From contig NC_068559.1 in NCBI RefSeq assembly GCF_022201045.2, positions 3,074,501-3,138,500 of the forward strand: a stretch of 64,000 nucleotides of DNA, read 5' to 3'. A model generated the notes under the pieces. The model made no database searches, was not told the DNA's origin, and saw only the letters and a program-made list of their open reading frames with translations. The stretch comes from Citrus sinensis. Its lineage: Eukaryota; Streptophyta; Magnoliopsida; Sapindales; Rutaceae. Positions 11,352 to 22,284 of the stretch are shown here, in pieces. Within the stretch, counting starts at the first letter, position 1. The number at the start of each line of letters is the position of its first letter. Position numbers and translations under genes: made by a program.

Positions 11352-11600
11352 AGGCTAAGGCCCAGTGGCTAGAGCCACTTGTGAGGGAAGTGGTTCGAAT
11401 TCTCATAGAAGTATTGTGGGGGTTTAATTTAAATTTCTTTAAGTAAGGTTAAAGTAAATTTTCTTTCTCATCTATTGAGTGAAAGTTGAAATCCTTCGAA
11501 TATTAAAGAGAGTTAAAATCTTAGCAGTGTTATACCAATTAATATTAGAGAGGAGATTTGATGTAAATTAGTCTCAGTCCCAATAATTATGTGATTGTAA
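11352..11600 (+). mobile_element. SINE-like insertion
   Basis: A tRNA-like head on the plus strand has an A-box-like TAAGGCCCAGTGG and a B-box-like GGTTCGAATTCTC about 35 bp apart, followed by an AT-rich body of roughly 200 bp. The 3-prime end has a short duplicated ATGTGATTGTA. No clear target duplication was found, so the limits are approximate. Confidence 0.5.
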
Positions 11601-11871
11601 TGTGATTGTAAATATTAATTATAATATTATGTAATATGTTGTACCTTGATCAATAGTTTCATGAGATTCATTTGATATAATTTTTCAAATAGATTCTTAA
11701 ATAAAATTTTCATTTATTTCTATGAGACAATCTCAAAGATAATAGGATAGTTTAGGAAAATTCTTCAATCATAAAGCAAAAAATAAAATGAGCCAAAACA
11801 TCGGTTGTTTAGTTAAAAAACATCAATGATCTGGAACAGCTCCATACTAGTATGACAGATATAGCACTTAG

Positions 11872-12495
11872 GGTGTGTTTGGTTGATGTATTAAAGTTCC
11901 TCATTACATTAAATTTATACAGGCCCATGTTTAGTAGATAAAAGACTACAGCAACACTACATTATTGGGCGCCGCATTAGCTAAACCCAACTCTAAATCG
12001 GGTTTAAGCTAATTAAGCTAATGCGGCAACTGCCGCTTACTTTTTTTTTTGTCCTCTAACGTTTTCACTTTTCACGTGCTTTTGCTTTGACTTTCCTTTG
12101 CTTTAACTTTTGCTTTTGCTTATTAATAAAATAATAATAATAAATAAATATAATTTTTAATTTAATAAAATATTTTTTTATTTTTACATTATAATTATTA
12201 ATAAATTTATAATTTATTATACCTAATAATAAATATTTAAATATGAATAAATTTCAATAAATAATATTTTAAATTAATAATAGTATAAATAATAATATAA
12301 AATATTAATACAATTTAAATATATTAATGTAATCTTTTAATTTAAATTAATCACTAAAAATTAATACAGTACAGTGTAGTACCAAATATTATATAGTATT
12401 ATTATAATACAGTGTTAATGCAATACATCATAATATAATACACCAACATTAAAATAATGTAATACAACATAATACAATACAGTGTGTCAAACGCT
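11872..12495. mobile_element. MITE-like AT-rich element
   Basis: The left end GGGTGTGTTTGGTTGATGTA and the right end, read inward (AGCGTTTGACACACTGTATT), are imperfect inverted repeats of a type common in plant MITEs. The interior is very AT-rich, with an internal hairpin at 11971-12027 (GCCGCATTAGCT against AGCTAATGCGGC). No coding capacity. The family and target duplication are uncertain. Confidence 0.45.
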
Positions 12496-12873
12496 AGAGA
12501 ATTGATCATTCAACCAAGTCTATAGAAGGACCCAACATCCTTTGGTGGAGTAGATATTTCTTTAGAAGGTAAAAATTTAAATAATGTCATAATAGATAAC
12601 ATCAAAAGTAATCTCATAACTTTAATTGTTAAATATCCTTAGTATTATGATTATATCAGTGTTTTAAAACATATACGTGTGTGCGCGCGTGTGTATATAT
12701 ATTAATTTTAAAAAATAAAATAATTAAGTTTATAAGAATTATATATTTAATAAATAAAAAAGAAAAAAATTCTTAAAAAAAAAAAAAAAAGGAGCATTAA
12801 ATACCGTTGTTTTGTGACCAAAAGTTGAACATTGCTCGAGTACTGTTTCTCGGCGATTCTTTGTGAAGCAAAG

Positions 12874-13521
12874 ATGATGGCAGATTTCTCTCTCTCACTC
12901 TCGGAAATGCTACTCCCCGAACTTAAATCGAGATGGCGTCTCGACCCCAAGGGCACCAACTTTTCCTTCTGGAGGCGCGAACTGGACGCCGTCTTCTTCG
13001 ACAACAAGGTCAAGTACGTTTTAGAACAGCCCATACCTGACAAAGAATCCGACCCGGAAGCCAACCAGAAGTTCCTCGACGACGACCTGACCGCTCGGCA
13101 CATCATTCTCGGCACTCTTCACGACAGCCTCTTCTTGTCGTTCCACGACCACGAGACGGCCAAGTCATTGTTAGACGCTCTGACTTCGCTTTTCACGAAA
13201 CCCTCCATGGCCAAGCGCATCTCTTTGCTCAAACGCTATGTGGGTCACAAGATGGGGGAAGGCACCGCCGCCATGTCGGCGAATATGCACGTTGTGAAGA
13301 TGATAGGGATGGCTATTGATTTGGAACGGGAGGGAGTTGGGGTTCCGGATGAATTGCAAGCGGTGGTTCTGATGAATAGTTTGCCCGGCTCGTGGTATGA
13401 TGACGTTACAACAATGACGTTGAATATGCATGGGGATGAGGAAAAAATGAAATTAAAAAATGTGCAGGATAGTGTGAGAAGAGTCGGGGGATGGAAGGAG
13501 GTTTTAAGTCGGAAGTGTTAG
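12874..13521 (+). CDS. Gag-derived gene, paralogue 2
   Basis: A 215-residue uninterrupted ORF starting at ATG 12874 (or 12877). It is clearly related to the 9149-9898 product: FSFWRRELDAVFFDNKVKYV, PIPDKESDPE, AKSLLDALTSLFTKPSMAKR, ELQAVVLMNSLPGSWYDDV. It stops soon after the gag domain and has no zinc knuckle and no acidic tail. GC-rich in its first half inside a very AT-rich region. No polymerase or integrase follows. Divergence from copy 1 is large, so the duplication is old although both frames remain open, which hints at constraint. Looks whole apart from the missing C-terminal part. Confidence 0.6.
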   Translation: MMADFSLSLSEMLLPELKSRWRLDPKGTNFSFWRRELDAVFFDNKVKYVLEQPIPDKESDPEANQKFLDDDLTARHIILGTLHDSLFLSFHDHETAKSLLDALTSLFTKPSMAKRISLLKRYVGHKMGEGTAAMSANMHVVKMIGMAIDLEREGVGVPDELQAVVLMNSLPGSWYDDVTTMTLNMHGDEEKMKLKNVQDSVRRVGGWKEVLSRKC

Positions 13522-14589
13522 GATTGCGAGGGGGTTCATTTGGGTATCTCAAGTTTGATTTTCTCTTTGAGGTATGTGTATATGTTTCAGTTTATGTATT
13601 GAGCTATGTTGTTTGCGCGTTAGATGCCTTGTGTTATCACTGCAAAACGATTACATTACCATTTGTGAAATCAGGTTAGGCCTTTGGTTTCCAACTTGAG
13701 TTTTGTTATTGCAGAATTTGTTGGTTTGAGGGGAATTCAGGGTATGTAGTGGGTAGATAGATCATACATTTATGTATACGAAGTTCCAAGGGGCTATTGG
13801 GGTTATATTCTTTAGTGATTGAATTTTGTAGATGCTAGATAGCAAGTACTCTCCATAGCCTCCAGGTAAACGTTGCGTTTTTCCTTAATTTTGAAAGCCT
13901 AACAGTAAATTGTTTGGCAACCATTCGCTTGGCAGCCAATATTTATAAAGGACTAGTGATTTCATTCAGCTTGACCTCAATCCTGATCATATCCTATGTC
14001 ATGGTGCTCCTACTAGTGATAGCAGAGTGAGCTTAAAATAATTTCTATGTTTCAAGTAGTTTAGCGGAGAACAATTTTGTGCACCCATGATAATAACTCT
14101 GTTATTTGCTAGTGGGAATGGTAATCATGTATTGATGATATCCAAATTCATTACCAATTCATTAGTATAGTCTTTGAAATTTGCTTTCAAATTAGGATTT
14201 AACATCTTGACCCTAAATTGAGGTTGAAATTTCCCTTGGATTTGACATGATTGGTGGTTGATAATTTGGTAATGACATGATGTGCCCTATTATTGTTGAA
14301 TTAGAAATCTTCCCTCGGATTTCTTGACTCTACTGGCTTTTTTTTTTTTTTTGGTTCCTTTTCCCATCTTAATATTCAAGGGATAAAACAACTTTCTATC
14401 TGTTATGGTTGAAGAAGATACCTACTGATGAAGGAGAAGCAGCAGAGCAGATGATGACAAACATTCTGCAGATGAACAAAGGAAGCACCATAGCTTATTA
14501 GGTTTTTATGCTTTTAGATTCCCTTTACCATTGTTTATACCTTTGTTTTCAAAATATGAAAGGTATGATTTTGATATCTTTATTGTGGT
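13522..14589. other. Downstream region of gag-like gene 2
   Basis: Contains a probable untranslated 3-prime region. Two short stretches resemble the region after gag-like gene 1: TATTGATGATATC at about 14132 (compare 10365) and the segment at 14405-14460 (compare 10540-10610). A T-run lies at 14338-14352. No further gene. Confidence 0.45.
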
Positions 14590-14956
14590 GATTGTATGGT
14601 CTAAAAAGTTTTTTAGTAGATAATTTTCCTCCTGTGATTACAGAGTTCGAAAATTAGAATCTTCACATAAAATTTCATGTAATGGGATGACTTCTGCACT
14701 GAACAAGACATCATTACATATGACATACCATACCTTTCAATATTCTGTAGCTAGTCAATGGTACAGACCAAAATACAAGATGATCATAGATGGAGAAGAT
14801 AAGATATATCAAAATGTTACCATCCGAAGCTGTTACCAAGTAGAAATTTGAAGTACAGCTTTATTATTTCCACCACATACAGGTTAGGAACAGTACTTGT
14901 TTCACAATGAGTATATTTATAGGGAAAACTCAGTATAGATGGCTGTCATAAATTAT

Positions 14957-15068
14957 GAGATCTGATCTAGTGTGCATCATCGTACACATGGCGAGTTGTA
15001 AATGGGGGTCATTGGGCCTTAGGGTGCTCACTGTGTCGTCCAATGTGGCGCGCACTAGATCAAGTTCC
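14957..15068. mobile_element. 112-bp MITE with 10-bp target duplication
   Basis: Flanked by CATAAATTAT at 14947-14956 and 15069-15078. The ends are imperfect inverted repeats, GAGATCTGATCTAGTGTGC against GGAACTTGATCTAGTGCGC. Length, end structure and a 9-10 bp duplication fit a Mutator-type MITE. It lies in copy A of the DUF674/SKP1 unit; I did not see it in copy B, so it probably inserted after that duplication. Confidence 0.7.
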
Positions 15069-15129
15069 CATAAATTATATGAATATGCTAAGGAGTTTCT
15101 TCTAGCTCTTGCAAATCAATGATTCCAAA

Positions 15130-15279
15130 TTTCCAATGTCAATTGCTCAAAACACTGTCAACAGGCAAAGAAAGAAGGTAGAAGAGAAAATATGCAAAAG
15201 TCTTTGCCAGCTTCAGCAAATACAGTTTTCGACCCTTTGTGTCTATAAGAAGCTTAACGCTCACTTTAGAAGCTGCCAT
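15130..15279 (-). pseudogene. DUF674 5-prime fragment (copy A)
   Basis: The ATG at 15279 begins MAASKVSVKLLIDTKGRK, then the frame slips where the family has KVLFAEAGKDFV, and recognisable sequence runs to the YLLSLPV region. It then joins sequence resembling the area just past the terminal exon of the 17965-18979 gene, so an internal deletion removed the rest of exon 1, the intron and the terminal exon. Non-functional. Confidence 0.75.
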
Positions 15280-15814
15280 GGCTATAGTCTAGTTAGATTT
15301 CTGGTAAAATTTGTTCATGTATATATGGTCTATGTGTTTACAGTAGCTTTTGAAGCTGCCAATGTTAATATGGGAGAGGAATAGTTGCCTGTGTTTGATG
15401 TATTGATGATCATACAGATGGAGCAAGAAGGCAAGGACCACTGAACCTTCATATTCAATATTCTAAATAATACAATGAACCACAATTTCGACATCATTTT
15501 GTTAGACTTAAAGATTTAACCATCCTGTAGATCAAATATTATTTTCATTGTCGTATGCATGCTGCATATGGAATTGTAAGCATTACTGTTCTCAGAGTTA
15601 TTATTAATAGAAGATAGAAAAAAGAGAAAAAAATAATAATTTTATTGAAATTGGAGACATTATTGATAACAAACCGTTTAATCAAAAAGTTGTCATTCGA
15701 GTGAGTGCGCTGACCAATAAATTGACTAGAAAATTAAGGAAAGACAGGACGGTGTTCGCACATAAAGATTAACATCAAAGACCATTCACTCTTATCATTA
15801 TATCCTTGAAATCA

Positions 15815-16282
15815 CTAGAAAGCCCGTGGGGTCTCCGTCCGAATCTCTTCTTCTTCCTCAGGAGTGAAGTCATCCTGGATGCGGAAGGTCTGCCGGATCT
15901 CTTCAGGAGACTTGCCCTTGATCATGTCCGCGACAGTTTGGCAGAGCAAGTCCAGCAAGCTCTTGATGTCCAGGTAGTTGGCCGCCATTAGTAGGTCAAA
16001 GAGCGTATCTTGCCCAAGCTTCGCAAAGTCAACGTCCCAGTTCTTGAGATCATCCTCCGTCGTCTTGGCCTCCACGTGCTTCTTCAAGTACTCTATCACC
16101 ATCGAGAGAATGGTGCCCCTCACGTTCAGCAGCGGGATCACGCTGTCCGCACAGCCGTCCTCCACCATGTGCTTGATCGTCTGCGACTCCAGCATCACGG
16201 CCTACTCCACCTCGAACGCCTCCCCATCCGAACTCTTCAGAATTATCATCTTCTTGCCAGTATTGTCCGACGACGACGACAT
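15815..16282 (-). pseudogene. SKP1-like gene with early stop
   Basis: Homologue of SKP1/ASK, the adaptor joining Cullin1 to F-box proteins in SCF ubiquitin ligases. It starts at ATG 16282 ([20 protein letters not shown]); codon 27 is TAG (16202-16204), where the intact sister has GAG. After that the frame is open through [20 protein letters not shown], the KNWD linker and [11 protein letters not shown] to 15815. The C-terminus lacks the WAFE ending normally needed for F-box contact: it reads PRAF. The next ATG (16195) could only give a protein without the first strand of the POZ fold. The promoter looks preserved (TATA at 16395-16404). A recent pseudogene or truncated-protein gene. Confidence 0.8.
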
Positions 16283-16394
16283 CGTTTTTGACAAGAATTT
16301 TGAGAGAGAGAGAGAGACACACACACACACACAGAGACAGAGAGATTTGTTGGCAACTGATGACGATGAGTGAAGGGGAAGGGAATAGGGTGGC

Positions 16395-16404
16395 GTTTAT
16401 ATGG
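16395..16404 (-). promoter_or_regulatory. TATA box of SKP1-like copy A
   Basis: CCATATAAAC on the minus strand, about 115 bp upstream of the ATG at 16282. The intact paralogue has CCTATATAAAC at the same relative place. Confidence 0.5.
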
Positions 16405-16963
16405 ACACGATACCGTGTCGGAGAAAGGATTCTGAATTCCTTGTCCACGATGGTCCTGGGAAGCACTATCTTTTTCGGACAAGTATTTCTCTAGTCTCTA
16501 CAGCAAACCCCCTGCGTCTAGGAATTGTTCATAGCTTATAATAATTGTATTCATTAAGTAAAATATTTATAGCAAAACCAAATGAGTGTGAATAAAATTC
16601 AAGTCACTTTCTTTTTCCTGACTTAATACATTTAATATTCATTTCCGTATGCTAGAACCAAGATTTTGGTTCATAACTAAGAAGAAAATTCAAACTTAGG
16701 AAGCCAAAATAAAGAGCTGTGAACTAATGAGGATTAAATTGTGAAAAATTAAAAAATTTTACTTAAGACCCTAATCTTTTCTATAACTTTTTTTTTTAAT
16801 AACCACCTCAGTGTGTTTCAACTGAACAATAAAATTGCTGCCAATATTTATGGATTTTAATTAGATAAAATAATTTTATACCTTCTATGTATGTATATAC
16901 GTAGGAAATGAATGAGATTGAAGTCTTAAAATGGTCACATCTATTAATTCTCTGATACTGATA

Positions 16964-17029
16964 TTAATTCCTTATAAAAACACTTGTTAAAATAGTCTTA
17001 CCTTCCAAAGATTCCTTCAGCATCTTCAA
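16964..17029 (-). pseudogene. Orphan DUF674 terminal exon
   Basis: On minus this reads LKMLKESLEGKTILTSVF followed by IRN and TAA, an intact copy of the small last exon found in all better preserved DUF674 copies here. No exon 1 lies upstream within reach: the SKP1-like pseudogene comes next. It marks a further DUF674 copy whose first exon has been lost. The acceptor AG is not well preserved. Confidence 0.65.
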
Positions 17030-17964
17030 ATAGACTCTAATTTAAGCTATATCCCATTGCAAGAAGTGTATAATACAAACGATACAATGAACCCAAGGAT
17101 CCTCAGCATTGTTACATAAAACCTTGGCCTTTACAGAAGCATTATTGTTTTCGAATATATTAATAGAACATAGAAAAAAAAAATTATAGATAGCAAATCG
17201 TTTAATCAAACTGTTCTCACCATGAACAAGATGTAATCGGCCAATCAGTTTTTACAATGTCCCCAGCTATCAAAAATTGCTTGGTTGTTTACCATACCAT
17301 TTCCAATACACACTTTATTCAAAATTTCTTCATTAAAATATTAGTCAAATTATCTTTATTTATTATTAATCTTTTTATTGGGATAATTAAATAAGTTAAG
17401 GCTCAGCGAGATTCATTAAGAAAAGCAGCATTAACAAATTCACTAGAAAAAGAAAGATTCTATCAGTAATTAACGATTTTCCCCTTGAGATTACAGAGTT
17501 ACAAGATTTTAAATCTTGATAGAAGGATTTGTGCAGTTGAATGACTTCTGCATTGAACAAGAGGACATCATTCAAAATCCCCATTCTATTTGACGGTCCT
17601 CAATGGCCTCATGCATGCTGTGAGAGAAATTTTGGATCGCTCGATTCAGTCCAATAGGAACTTGACTGAAAACGGATACATATTTGGCCACAATATTATA
17701 GAATGCACAATGGTACTTAACAGATATTCCAATTTGGCTTTTAAACTTATGTAGCCTACTTCTATTGCTGCTTGTGATCGGAGAATAATCAGTACATAAC
17801 CGTAGCCTTGACAAAAGGATGATCGTTTTCAAAACTGTTGATGAAATATTACGATATTATTATTTCCACCACATGCCAGTTTGAAAGAAACATTTCTTAT
17901 TTATATGTCGTAAAAACTCAGTACATATGCTACCACAGATTCTCCCAAATCGACGATTCCAATT

Positions 17965-18979
17965 TCAATTCCCAAGGAAAACAGTTGAGAGAACAGTCTT
18001 GCATTCCAAAGACGCCTTCAGCAGCTTCAAGACCTGACATTATAACAACAAAACAGAGTAAATACACAGACTCAAATTACATATTTTATTTATTGTTTTT
18101 AGTAGTCCTTCTCTAACACGAGTGCCCGGTTTTTTTGTTAAATATGCGTTTGAAATTTCATACCATTATCAAATACTTTCACACTGTTGTAAAATAATTT
18201 TTCAACAACTTACAATTAATGTGTAGGACATTTGACAATAGAACCTTAAATCCGCATTTTAGAAAATGTGAGCACCCGCTCCTAGTCTGAGAATGATTTT
18301 TGTTTTTAGAACTAGACAATAAGGATTGACATACCTCATCCGCACCCAAATTAACAACCTTTTCCTCAAGAGCTCCCACATCCTTAACTTTGAACTTATT
18401 TAATAAAGTAAGAGAAGAAATAGTAGACATAGGCGTCACCTCCAGATTATCCATTATCATGTAAGTCACTACCCCTTTTACAAAGCCACCACCCTCAGCC
18501 ACCGTCCCCGTGCTCGCAGCTGTCGGAGAAACATAAGACCACACATTGGTCATTTTTGCTTGGCAACTAGGACAAGTCATGTTTTTAACATCAGACATAT
18601 AGTTATGACCACCTCCATGAAAGTTAGGACCAACTCCACGAGAGCTAGGACATGTGTAAAACTCTCGAGTGGTTGATTCACGATGATCAGATAGCAAGAG
18701 AGGGATTCCGCTGACACGCAATTGAGACGTTGGATTCAACACCGACTTCTTGTTTTGATTTTCCTGAACATATGCTTCATTCAGATTTTCAATGCTTTCA
18801 TAAAGGTCACTAAGGCAACCACACATGCTTTCCTCTCTTACGAGCTTAACGACAGAGCCAAGAGGCAAAGAAAGAAGGTAGAAGAGAAAATCTACGAAGT
18901 CTTTGCCAGCTTCGGCAAATAGTACTTTCCTACCCTTCGTTTCTATAAGAAGCTTAACGCTCACTTTTGAAGGTGCCAT
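17965..18979 (-). CDS. DUF674 family protein (intact, two exons)
   Basis: Exons 18335-18979 and 17965-18033, with an intron of 301 bp (GAG|GTATGT donor, TGTCAG acceptor, phase 0). The product is 237 residues: MAPSKVSVKLLIETKGRK, then VLFAEAGKDFVDFLFYLLS at about 19-37, CGCLSDLYESIENLNEAY, a cysteine set FYTCPSS ... TCPSCQAKM, FVKGVVTYMIMDNLEVTPMS, VGALEEKVVNLGADE at the exon end, and a last exon VLKLLKASLECKTVLSTVFL. Cys pairs and intervening His suggest a metal-ribbon-like fold, but this is inference. A TATA run lies at 19028-19039. It is divided from the SKP1-like gene at 19731 by about 750 bp and is part of the duplicated two-gene unit. Function unknown. Confidence 0.87.
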
Positions 18980-19027
18980 GGATATAGGCTAATTAGATTG
19001 CTCGTAAAATTTGTTCTCGTTGCCTTG

Positions 19028-19039
19028 TATATATATATA
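19028..19039 (-). promoter_or_regulatory. TATA box of DUF674 gene
   Basis: CTATATATATATAC on minus, about 50-60 bp before the ATG at 18979, which leaves room for a short leader. Confidence 0.5.
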
Positions 19040-19730
19040 GTAGCTGTGGAAGCTGCCACTGTTAACATGGAAAAGGAAGATTGGGTGAAATAAAAATTCT
19101 TAACGGAGGATGGATTCATTTATTTCATCGAATACTGAAAGGACCGTTGGTTACAAAAACCAAGAGCCATTGAACCTTATGTAAATATATTCGAAGTTTG
19201 AAACACAATTTCGATATTTGTTCACTTCAAGATTCAATCTATCATAAATTTTCAAGTTTCTTTTCGTCATCCGATATATTAAGTCGAATCGTCGTTAGAA
19301 TTGCTTAATTTTTTATTTTTTTGGAGCGCGAATTTAATTAAGATGTAAAAAGATGAGAAAAAAAGCCTACGGATCAAAGCAACCTGAGTGGGCCATTTGA
19401 AGAATAATAATGCTTTGTATTAACGTTCTGTTTGGGCTTAATTACGCTTAGACAAGCAGTTATCTTAAGTACCAAATAATTAATAATTAAAGCAGCTTTC
19501 TTAGCTTCAATGATTCTCTCTTCCATTCCAGTCTGAGTCATATTGAATTTATTTCTGTTATTATGACAATAAAAACAAGGTTGACTAAAGATAAGATCGA
19601 GGTAGCATTAGCAACAACAAATTCACTGGAAAAAGAAAACTACAACACCTAAAAAAACCACTCTAATACTCTATCACTAATTAGTTAATTAATTAATGAG
19701 CCCAGCTATAAGCAGTGATAAATGTATAAG

Positions 19731-20213
19731 TCACTCAAAAGCCCATTGGTTCTCCCTCCGAATCTCTTGTTCTTCCTGAGGAGTGAAGTCGTTATTGATG
19801 TGGAATATCCTGCGGACCTCCTCAGGAGACTTGTCCTTTATCATGTCGGCGGTAGCTTGGCAGGTCAGCTCCAGCAGGTCCTTGATGTTCAGATAGTTCG
19901 CTGCCAGGAGTAGGTCTAAGAGGGTCTCTTGGTCAACCTTCACGAAATCACGGTCCCAGTTCTTGACGTCATTGTCACCCCCCGCTGCTGCCGCCGCCGC
20001 CTCCACGTGCTTCTTGCAGTATTCTACGACCATGGAGAGAATCGTGCCCGTCACGTTCGGCAGCGGGATCACGCTGTCCGCACAGTCGTCCTCCACCATG
20101 TGCCTGATCGTCTGCGACTGCAACGCCACCGTCTCCTCCACCTCGAACGTCTCCCCGTCCGAACTCTTCAGAATTATCATCTTCTTACTATTATTCTCCG
20201 ACGACGACGACAT
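19731..20213 (-). CDS. SKP1-like protein (intact)
   Basis: A 160-residue intronless SKP1/ASK homologue. Residues 1-65 form the POZ/BTB-like domain ([40 protein letters not shown]); about 85-160 is the Skp1 dimerisation and F-box-binding region ([50 protein letters not shown]) ending in the canonical WAFE. A run of six Ala, GCN codon repeats, followed by GGDN lengthens the loop before KNWD. The family links Cullin1 with F-box proteins in SCF complexes. The ATG at 20213 lies about 105 bp below a TATA box. The copy-A paralogue is broken, so this one may be the working gene; lineage-expanded SKP1-like genes are often tissue-restricted, for example in reproductive tissue. Confidence 0.9.
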   Translation of the reverse strand: MSSSSENNSKKMIILKSSDGETFEVEETVALQSQTIRHMVEDDCADSVIPLPNVTGTILSMVVEYCKKHVEAAAAAAGGDNDVKNWDRDFVKVDQETLLDLLLAANYLNIKDLLELTCQATADMIKDKSPEEVRRIFHINNDFTPQEEQEIRRENQWAFE

Positions 20214-20315
20214 CTTATTGTTATTGGAATTTGAAAGGATTTTGATAGAGAAATTTATTGATTTGTTAGGAACTGATTAATGATGATGACTGAATTGGGA
20301 AGCCACTAGGCTAGC

Positions 20316-20326
20316 GTTTATATAGG
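20316..20326 (-). promoter_or_regulatory. TATA box of SKP1-like gene
   Basis: CCTATATAAAC on minus, about 105 bp upstream of the ATG. The site is conserved in copy A. Confidence 0.55.
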
Positions 20327-20420
20327 ATTTGTATAAATACGATTACCGTATGGAAAATGGATTCTGATCTCCTTGTTAATAGTGGTTGTGGGAAGCAGTA
20401 TTTTTGTCGGACAAGTATTT

Positions 20421-20859
20421 CCATACAAACCCTTTCGGTTTAGGAAAACGTTTATGTATGTACTACTGAGGGACATTCTAATGCGGTAATGATACCTTCA
20501 GCAGCTTCATTTTCAGATTCAAGCTTCACTATGATATAATATTTTTGTCATCAGATTTACGTTTTCAAGAAATATAAACTAAATAGAATTAGATAGGCCA
20601 TTCTGAATAAACATAGATGTGTCGATGATTAAACCTTCCAACAAGATTGTTACCATCCGAAACAGTCAAAAAAAGTTGAAAATGTTTACTGATAAAAGGA
20701 ACGCAGTAGCCAAAAACAGAAAACAAGAATAAAAACAGAACACAAACAGCTTTACAAACTTGTTAATAGGACCCTCTTTCAACATCCAAAATTAGAAAAG
20801 CTTCAAATATATGGGATATGGCTCTAGCTCCCACATTGACAATTCCAATTAGGTATTTA
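20421..20859. other. Intergenic spacer
   Basis: AT-rich spacer between the SKP1-like promoter and the next DUF674 copy. It repeats the motif TTACCATCCGAA seen at 14818 and so is probably old unit sequence. No gene. Confidence 0.4.
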
Positions 20860-21816
20860 TTAATTACCAAGGAAAACACTTGTTAAAACAGTCTTGCACT
20901 CCAAAGATGCCTTAAGCAGCCTCAAACCCTACAAAAATTGAAATAGACAGAACAAGCATATATATATCAGACCAAGGTGAACAATCATATCAAACAAGAA
21001 TTTCTTCTTAGATTTTACAGATAATATAGAAATTATCAGGCAAGGGATCTCTCAGTGTGGATCCCTTTGTTAGAATCGCTCATGTTTTTTGTCAATTAAA
21101 GGGCCATAAATGGATAATCAACATGCATAACTCGTTCATGCCCACATCGACAACTTTCTCCTCAAGTCCGCCCACATCTTTGACGTTAAATTTGTTAAGC
21201 AAAGTAAGAGAACAAATAGTAGACATAGGCATCACCTCCAAATTATCCATTATCATTTAATTAGTCACCAACCCCTTTAAAAAAAGCACCCTCAGCCACC
21301 GCCGCAACATTGTTTGAATCCCACCACCGGAGAAATGTATGACAACTCACAGCTCATGGTAGCATTGAAACCAGGACTAACCAAATTCAGAACATCAGCT
21401 ACGTAAAAGTGATCAGTAGTGAAGCAACCACCATCGTGATTACTATAACCAAAAACGGTGGGTTGATTATTTTGATTACCAATATTAGGACACGAATAAA
21501 ACTTTCGAGTGTTAGATTCTTGACGAGACAGTAAGAAAGGGATCTCGGAGAAGTCAAATGGAGATCTAGGATTCAACACAGAATTCTTGTGTCTGTTTTG
21601 TTGCATAGACGTTTCGCTTAGAGTTTCAATGCTTTGATAAAGGCTACTTAGGCAACCAACCATATATTTCTCTCTTAAGAGCTTAACAATGGTGCCAACA
21701 GGCAATGAAAGAAGGTAAAATAGAAACTCTACAAAGTCTTTGCCAGCTTCAGCAAATAGAACTTTGCAACCCTTCTTGTCTATAAGAAGCTTCAACCTCA
21801 CTTTTGACGCTGCCAT
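20860..21816 (-). pseudogene. DUF674 pseudogene, near full length
   Basis: The ATG at 21816 begins MAASKVRLKLLIDKKGCK; about 170 codons follow in frame through VLFAEAGKDFVEFLFYLLS, GCLSSLYQSIETLSE and a diverged cysteine region. The frame breaks near 21290, before the FKGV...MDNLEV block, and more than one shift is needed to follow the family further. The exon end reads GMNEL, with the splice donor changed from GAGGT to GAGTT. The last exon is intact (20860-20928, GLRLLKASLECKTVLTSVFL). A pseudogene with a still-preserved 5-prime half. Confidence 0.82.
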
Positions 21817-22284
21817 TGCTGCTCAGTGCTCAGTGTGTTTTTAAACATGCACTAAATTAAATCTGTTTCTAATAATTCATCAATATCATGTACAAAATAT
21901 ATAGGAAAAGGCGTAACCATGACTTCATTAGTTACGTACATGAATGCAAATAGATCAATTTGGTAGAAAACAAGGAGTTGTTCATGCCGCATTAATTATG
22001 CATACGTTATTAATTAATTTTTCCTTCCGAAAACTGAAAAAAAAAATATTTTCATGATTTTTGTTCTCAATTTCAAAAACATATCTCGTTTCAGTGAACA
22101 TCGTTAACAATATTTAGAGACATTTACTACCCATATAATAAAGTACAGAGGAATATTTTGAGTAGTCTAACATTTGGATTCCAAATTTATCTTCAAAACT
22201 TTGCTCTTCATAACTTCCCTCATTTCCAACCTCAAACCTAGGCCATCAATAAACAAAAACAAACTGTATTAGTAAGGACATACG
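21817..22284. other. Intergenic spacer
   Basis: AT-rich, with a duplicated GCTCAGT word (21821-21831) directly upstream of the ATG. No gene or bounded element seen. Confidence 0.4.

Larger units (their letters stand above)
14590..16500. repeat. DUF674+SKP1 duplicated unit, copy A
   Basis: This block follows the same order as 17450-20420: a shared GATGACTTCTGCA / GAATGACTTCTGCA segment, a shared TTATTATTTCCACCACAT segment (about 14866 and 17860), the DUF674 start, then the SKP1-like gene, all on minus. In copy A most of DUF674 is deleted and a small MITE has been inserted. Spacing from the DUF674 start to the SKP1 stop is 536 bp here and 752 bp in copy B. Confidence 0.7.
17450..20420. repeat. 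DUF674+SKP1 duplicated unit, copy B
   Basis: Sister of 14590-16500 with both genes intact. It shares flanking, intergenic and promoter sequence with copy A, so the two genes moved together as one unit. Confidence 0.65.

Noticed and set aside
15978-16373. Plus-strand ORFs opposite the SKP1-like gene (and 19929-20280 opposite the sister copy)
   Set aside because: They are antisense shadows; their resemblance to each other follows from the duplication of the SKP1-like gene.
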